Below the pieces are notes generated by a model. That model worked only from the letters and a program-made list of their open reading frames with translations. It was not told the origin of the DNA and made no database searches. DNA of 8,286 nt. It comes from Bacillota bacterium (GTDB taxonomy: Bacteria; Bacillota; Clostridia; Clostridiales; Clostridiaceae). The position numbers and the translations under genes were made by a program. Within the stretch, counting starts at the first letter, position 1; each line of letters opens with the position of its first letter. Shown here piece by piece: positions 6,801 through 8,286 of the stretch. The stretch spans positions 1 through 8,286 of the forward strand of contig JAEWQX010000098.1 in assembly GCA_023399035.1 (NCBI GenBank). Reading direction: 5' to 3'.

Positions 6801-7047
6801 AAACACATATGACATAATACTTATGGATGTTCAAATGCCTATAATGGATGGATATGAGGCAACTGAAAGGATACGTAAATCCTCTCATCCTGATGCAGAT
6901 AGTATTCCTATTATCGCTATGACTGCAAATGCATTCACTGAAGATATAGCAAATTCTCTTTCAGCTGGAATGAATGATCATGTTGCCAAGCCAATTGACA
7001 CTGATCTTTTATACTCTGTAATTGAAAAATATATCACGAAAGTATAA
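3832..7047 (+). CDS. BvgS/EvgS-like hybrid sensor histidine kinase with tandem solute-binding sensor domains and two receivers
   Basis: Membrane sensor kinase of 1071 residues. A hydrophobic N-terminus (about 5-20) with TSA at 24-26 looks like a signal peptide or anchor. Two extracellular SBP_bac_3-type modules follow (about 32-250 and 272-490), then one membrane segment (509-528). The cytosolic part has a short helical linker with no PAS or HAMP domain, HisKA with His570 in SRISHELRTPLNAIIG, and HATPase_c with N-box Asn684/Asn688, G1 DNGCGM (721-726), F-box FSPFEQ (735-740) and G2 GGSGLGLS (750-757). Two receivers come last: REC1 (Asp812-Asp813, acceptor Asp861 in IIDYEMPDMNG, Lys912) and REC2 (Glu952-Asp953, acceptor Asp999 in LMDVQMPIMDG, Thr1031, Lys1053). 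All catalytic residues are present. BvgS and EvgS end in an HPt domain; this protein does not, and the gene 20 bases upstream supplies one. GAAAGG lies 7 bases before the ATG. The ligand is unknown. It is the last gene of the operon. Confidence 0.93.
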   Translation: MKKNIFIFSIILLFSFNFFYSLKTSAYEDTLTVKVGYIDYDGFIEKNSDGTYEGYCIEYLNEISKYTNLKYEFIYSSWNRCMEMLKNGTIDLVCTAQYTDEKAQYYDFSKYPCGKEQNVLYVKKDNDTIYYNDYESFNNLKIGVLKNSYQTDTFKEFAEEKNFSYTPVEFYSDTEMVSALNNDKVDAIITGSLSSHKDLKIVSTFGSNLFYFMTTKGNTELLDRINSAMECINSQNLYYQESLYSKYYGDSSLLNQPLFTKEEIEFINNSSTIKIGTMDDYNPISYYDKKTKKIAGICPDIFNLISSISGLKFEFINISNNEDSIDFLREKKADLVNIIEINYLNSSDEISLSKSFFLYNMNVVSKKGYHYNPYENHTLALDKSFKYYERYINNTYPNYKIIYEDSLYDCLNDVNNGKADISFQNSYVLNYNLQASYFSDLEILPVYNLEHNLCVAALNENDNRIPILISIINKSISCLDKRSLDQININNIINKPYDYTFMDTLYKYKYVILIAILSIFIIAFLVIRELILKEKYINDMENKNVQLVNAINHAQAASCAKSDFLSRISHELRTPLNAIIGLTSIAQKQVDKSSKMNDYLDKIFFSSKMLLNIINDILDMSAIENEKMKIANSNFDFKKLLISISNIYYAQCTVKHIDFDLIINRLVHENLIGDSLRLNQILMNLLSNALKFTPNGGYIKLIVTELTEKNNSAFIQFKIQDNGCGMTPEFMERIFSPFEQESADVAQKHGGSGLGLSIVKSLVQLMNGAIKVESNVNEGTTFTVDLSFQISHKAPSVIDTPDLSKYRTLIIDDNENTCNYISSILRNIGVSSNYITSSREALKYIDDEFQKDNKLDICIIDYEMPDMNGLELTKIIRQKYDSNTIAIIISSYDSASIKESAKLAGADLILDKPLFQSSLFNLFMKLTGGKLVNKNADPEKYDFSGCNILLAEDTDFNREIAVELLEMVGASVDCAENGKEALEKFSSSNPNTYDIILMDVQMPIMDGYEATERIRKSSHPDADSIPIIAMTANAFTEDIANSLSAGMNDHVAKPIDTDLLYSVIEKYITKV

Positions 7048-7076
7048 AAGCTTTATAATTTTATTTGCATAAAAAA

Positions 7077-7115
7077 AGTTATATACTTATGATTTTGAAT
7101 CATGAGTATATAGCT
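7077..7115. terminator. Bidirectional rho-independent terminator between convergent genes
   Basis: An 18-bp stem (7077-7094 with 7098-7115) closes on a 3-base TTG loop. All pairs are Watson-Crick except two T-G wobbles (7079-7113 and 7088-7104). On the plus strand it is followed by CTCTTTATTTT; on the minus strand it is followed by the T-run complementary to the seven A residues at 7071-7077. It begins 30 bases after the hybrid kinase stop and 39 bases beyond the glucosidase stop, so it is well placed to end both transcripts. The stem is AT-rich, so its strength rests on length and the T-tracts. Confidence 0.85.
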
Positions 7116-7153
7116 CTTTATTTTGAAGTCACCTTATAGTTTCAAATTATATA

Positions 7154-8286
7154 TTAATTTGACCAAAGCTGTTCACCATTAGTTCTTATAACATTTTTAT
7201 ACCAGTAGAAGCTCTTCTTCTTATATCTATCTAAACTTCCAGTACCATCATTATTTTTATCAACATAGATAAAGCCATAACGTTTCTTCATTTCACCTGT
7301 ACCAGCACTTACAAGGTCTATACAGCCCCATGTAGTATATCCTATTAAATCAACACCATCTTTTACAGATTCCTTCATTTGTTCTATGTGATCTCTTAAA
7401 TAACCTATTCTGTAATCATCATTGATTGATCCATCAGCCTCAATAGTATCTACTGCACCAAATCCATTTTCAACAATCATTAATGGTATATTATATCTTG
7501 CATAAATTTTGTTAAGTACTGTTCTAAGACCTACAGGGTCAACCTGCCATCCCCAATCACTTGCCTTTAAGTAAGGATTCTTTAATCCAAGAGTCATGTT
7601 ACCACCTATATTTTCAATATCTTCTGGATGGGCACTTTCACATTCAGACATATAGTAGCTGAATGTATAGTAATCTACAGTTCCTTCTTTTAAGATTTCT
7701 AAATCTCCATCTTCCATTTTAATGTTAATATTGTGTTCCTTGAAGTAACGTGATGCAAAATGTGGATATTCTCCTCTTACCTGAACATCACTGCAGAAGT
7801 AGTTACTTATTTCTTCCTTATTTTGAGCTGAGAATACATCGTCTGGATGACAAGTATATGGATATATTGCCTCATATGCAATCATACATCCTATCTTAAA
7901 ATCAGGATTAATTTCATGTCCCATTTTTACTGCTTTTGCACTTGCTATGAACTGATGATGTAATGCCTGAAATCTCATCTGTTCATCATCTTTAATTTCA
8001 TTTATAGGACCACCCTTAGGATCAAGGAGCATACCTCCTCCAAAGAATGCACCAAAAGGTCTTGCAAGTATATTAATTTCATTAAATGTCAACCAGTATT
8101 TTACCAAATCCTTATATCTTGTAAATATAGCCTTACAATATCTTAAATAGCAGTCTATGACTTCTCTTTCTGCCCATCCTCTTCCATTATATTTTTTAGT
8201 TAATCCATATGGAAATTCATAATGTGATATTGTTACTAATGGTTCTATATTATATTTCTTTAATTCCTTAAATACATCATCATAGA
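7154..8286 (-). CDS. 6-phospho-beta-glucosidase, GH1 family (partial, N-terminus outside window)
   Basis: Cytosolic glycosidase that splits 6-phosphorylated beta-glucosides (cellobiose, arbutin or salicin type), made by PTS uptake, into glucose 6-phosphate and an aglycone or glucose. The visible 376 residues read without a stop to the right edge. Family members are about 470-480 residues, so roughly 100 N-terminal residues and the start lie beyond 8286. A TTG at 8107 is an internal Leu codon, because GH1 sequence continues upstream of it (YNIEPLVTISHYEFPYG, NGRGWA). The acid/base Glu is in WLTFNEIN (codon about 8078-8080) and the nucleophile Glu in MIVENGFG (codon about 7469-7471). SAGTGEMKKRYGFIYVD resembles the phosphate-binding loop of BglA/AscB-type enzymes and argues for a phosphorylated substrate. 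It is convergent with the kinase operon and separated from it by a terminator. PTS or antiterminator partners would be expected off the right edge, but none is visible. Confidence 0.94.
   Translation of the reverse strand, partial: YDDVFKELKKYNIEPLVTISHYEFPYGLTKKYNGRGWAEREVIDCYLRYCKAIFTRYKDLVKYWLTFNEINILARPFGAFFGGGMLLDPKGGPINEIKDDEQMRFQALHHQFIASAKAVKMGHEINPDFKIGCMIAYEAIYPYTCHPDDVFSAQNKEEISNYFCSDVQVRGEYPHFASRYFKEHNINIKMEDGDLEILKEGTVDYYTFSYYMSECESAHPEDIENIGGNMTLGLKNPYLKASDWGWQVDPVGLRTVLNKIYARYNIPLMIVENGFGAVDTIEADGSINDDYRIGYLRDHIEQMKESVKDGVDLIGYTTWGCIDLVSAGTGEMKKRYGFIYVDKNNDGTGSLDRYKKKSFYWYKNVIRTNGEQLWSN

Noticed and set aside
7154..8107. Glucosidase as a complete gene starting at TTG 8107
   Set aside because: The frame continues without a stop to the window edge with recognisable GH1 sequence, so the TTG is an internal Leu codon and the gene is partial.
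1..8286. CRISPR arrays, tRNA/rRNA genes, toxin-antitoxin or defence modules
   Set aside because: No regularly spaced repeats, cloverleaf-like sequences or rRNA signatures were seen on either strand, and every sizeable gene is accounted for by the families listed.

Overview
The window is very AT-rich, has strong purine-rich ribosome-binding sites (AAAGGA, GGAGG) and uses AT-ending codons throughout. Together with the gene content (PTS-type 6-phospho-beta-glucosidase, c-di-GMP enzymes, IS3-family element), this points to a low-GC Firmicute, most likely a Clostridium or close relative. The genus is an inference; no rRNA or other marker is present.

Layout. (1) Positions 1 to about 1243 hold a nearly complete IS3-family insertion sequence, with orfA and orfB on the minus strand, a -1 frameshift site between them and imperfect terminal inverted repeats. 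About a dozen bases of the far end appear to lie outside the window. (2) The element interrupts a minus-strand Cof-type HAD hydrolase gene after 56 codons; only the 5' fragment (1241-1408) is visible. (3) An AT-rich divergent intergenic region (1409-1728) carries a plausible promoter in each direction. (4) Three plus-strand genes at 1729-7047 look like one operon: a REC-GGDEF(degenerate)-EAL protein, a small stand-alone HPt protein, and a 1071-residue BvgS/EvgS-like hybrid kinase with two periplasmic solute-binding domains, HisKA, HATPase and two receiver domains. (5) A long hairpin at 7077-7115 separates this operon from a convergent minus-strand GH1 6-phospho-beta-glucosidase gene that runs off the right edge.

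How the parts fit. The hybrid kinase has receivers but no HPt domain, the next gene supplies an HPt, and the first gene supplies a receiver fused to an EAL domain with all key catalytic residues and a GGDEF domain with a broken signature. The simplest reading is a complete His-Asp-His-Asp phosphorelay encoded in one operon: extracellular ligand to kinase His570, to kinase receiver Asp861 or Asp999, to HPt His61, to Asp56 of the c-di-GMP phosphodiesterase. The output would be c-di-GMP breakdown rather than transcription. The individual families are well known. The compact sensor-HPt-phosphodiesterase arrangement, and a sensor with neither PAS nor HAMP domain, are the most interesting content of the window.
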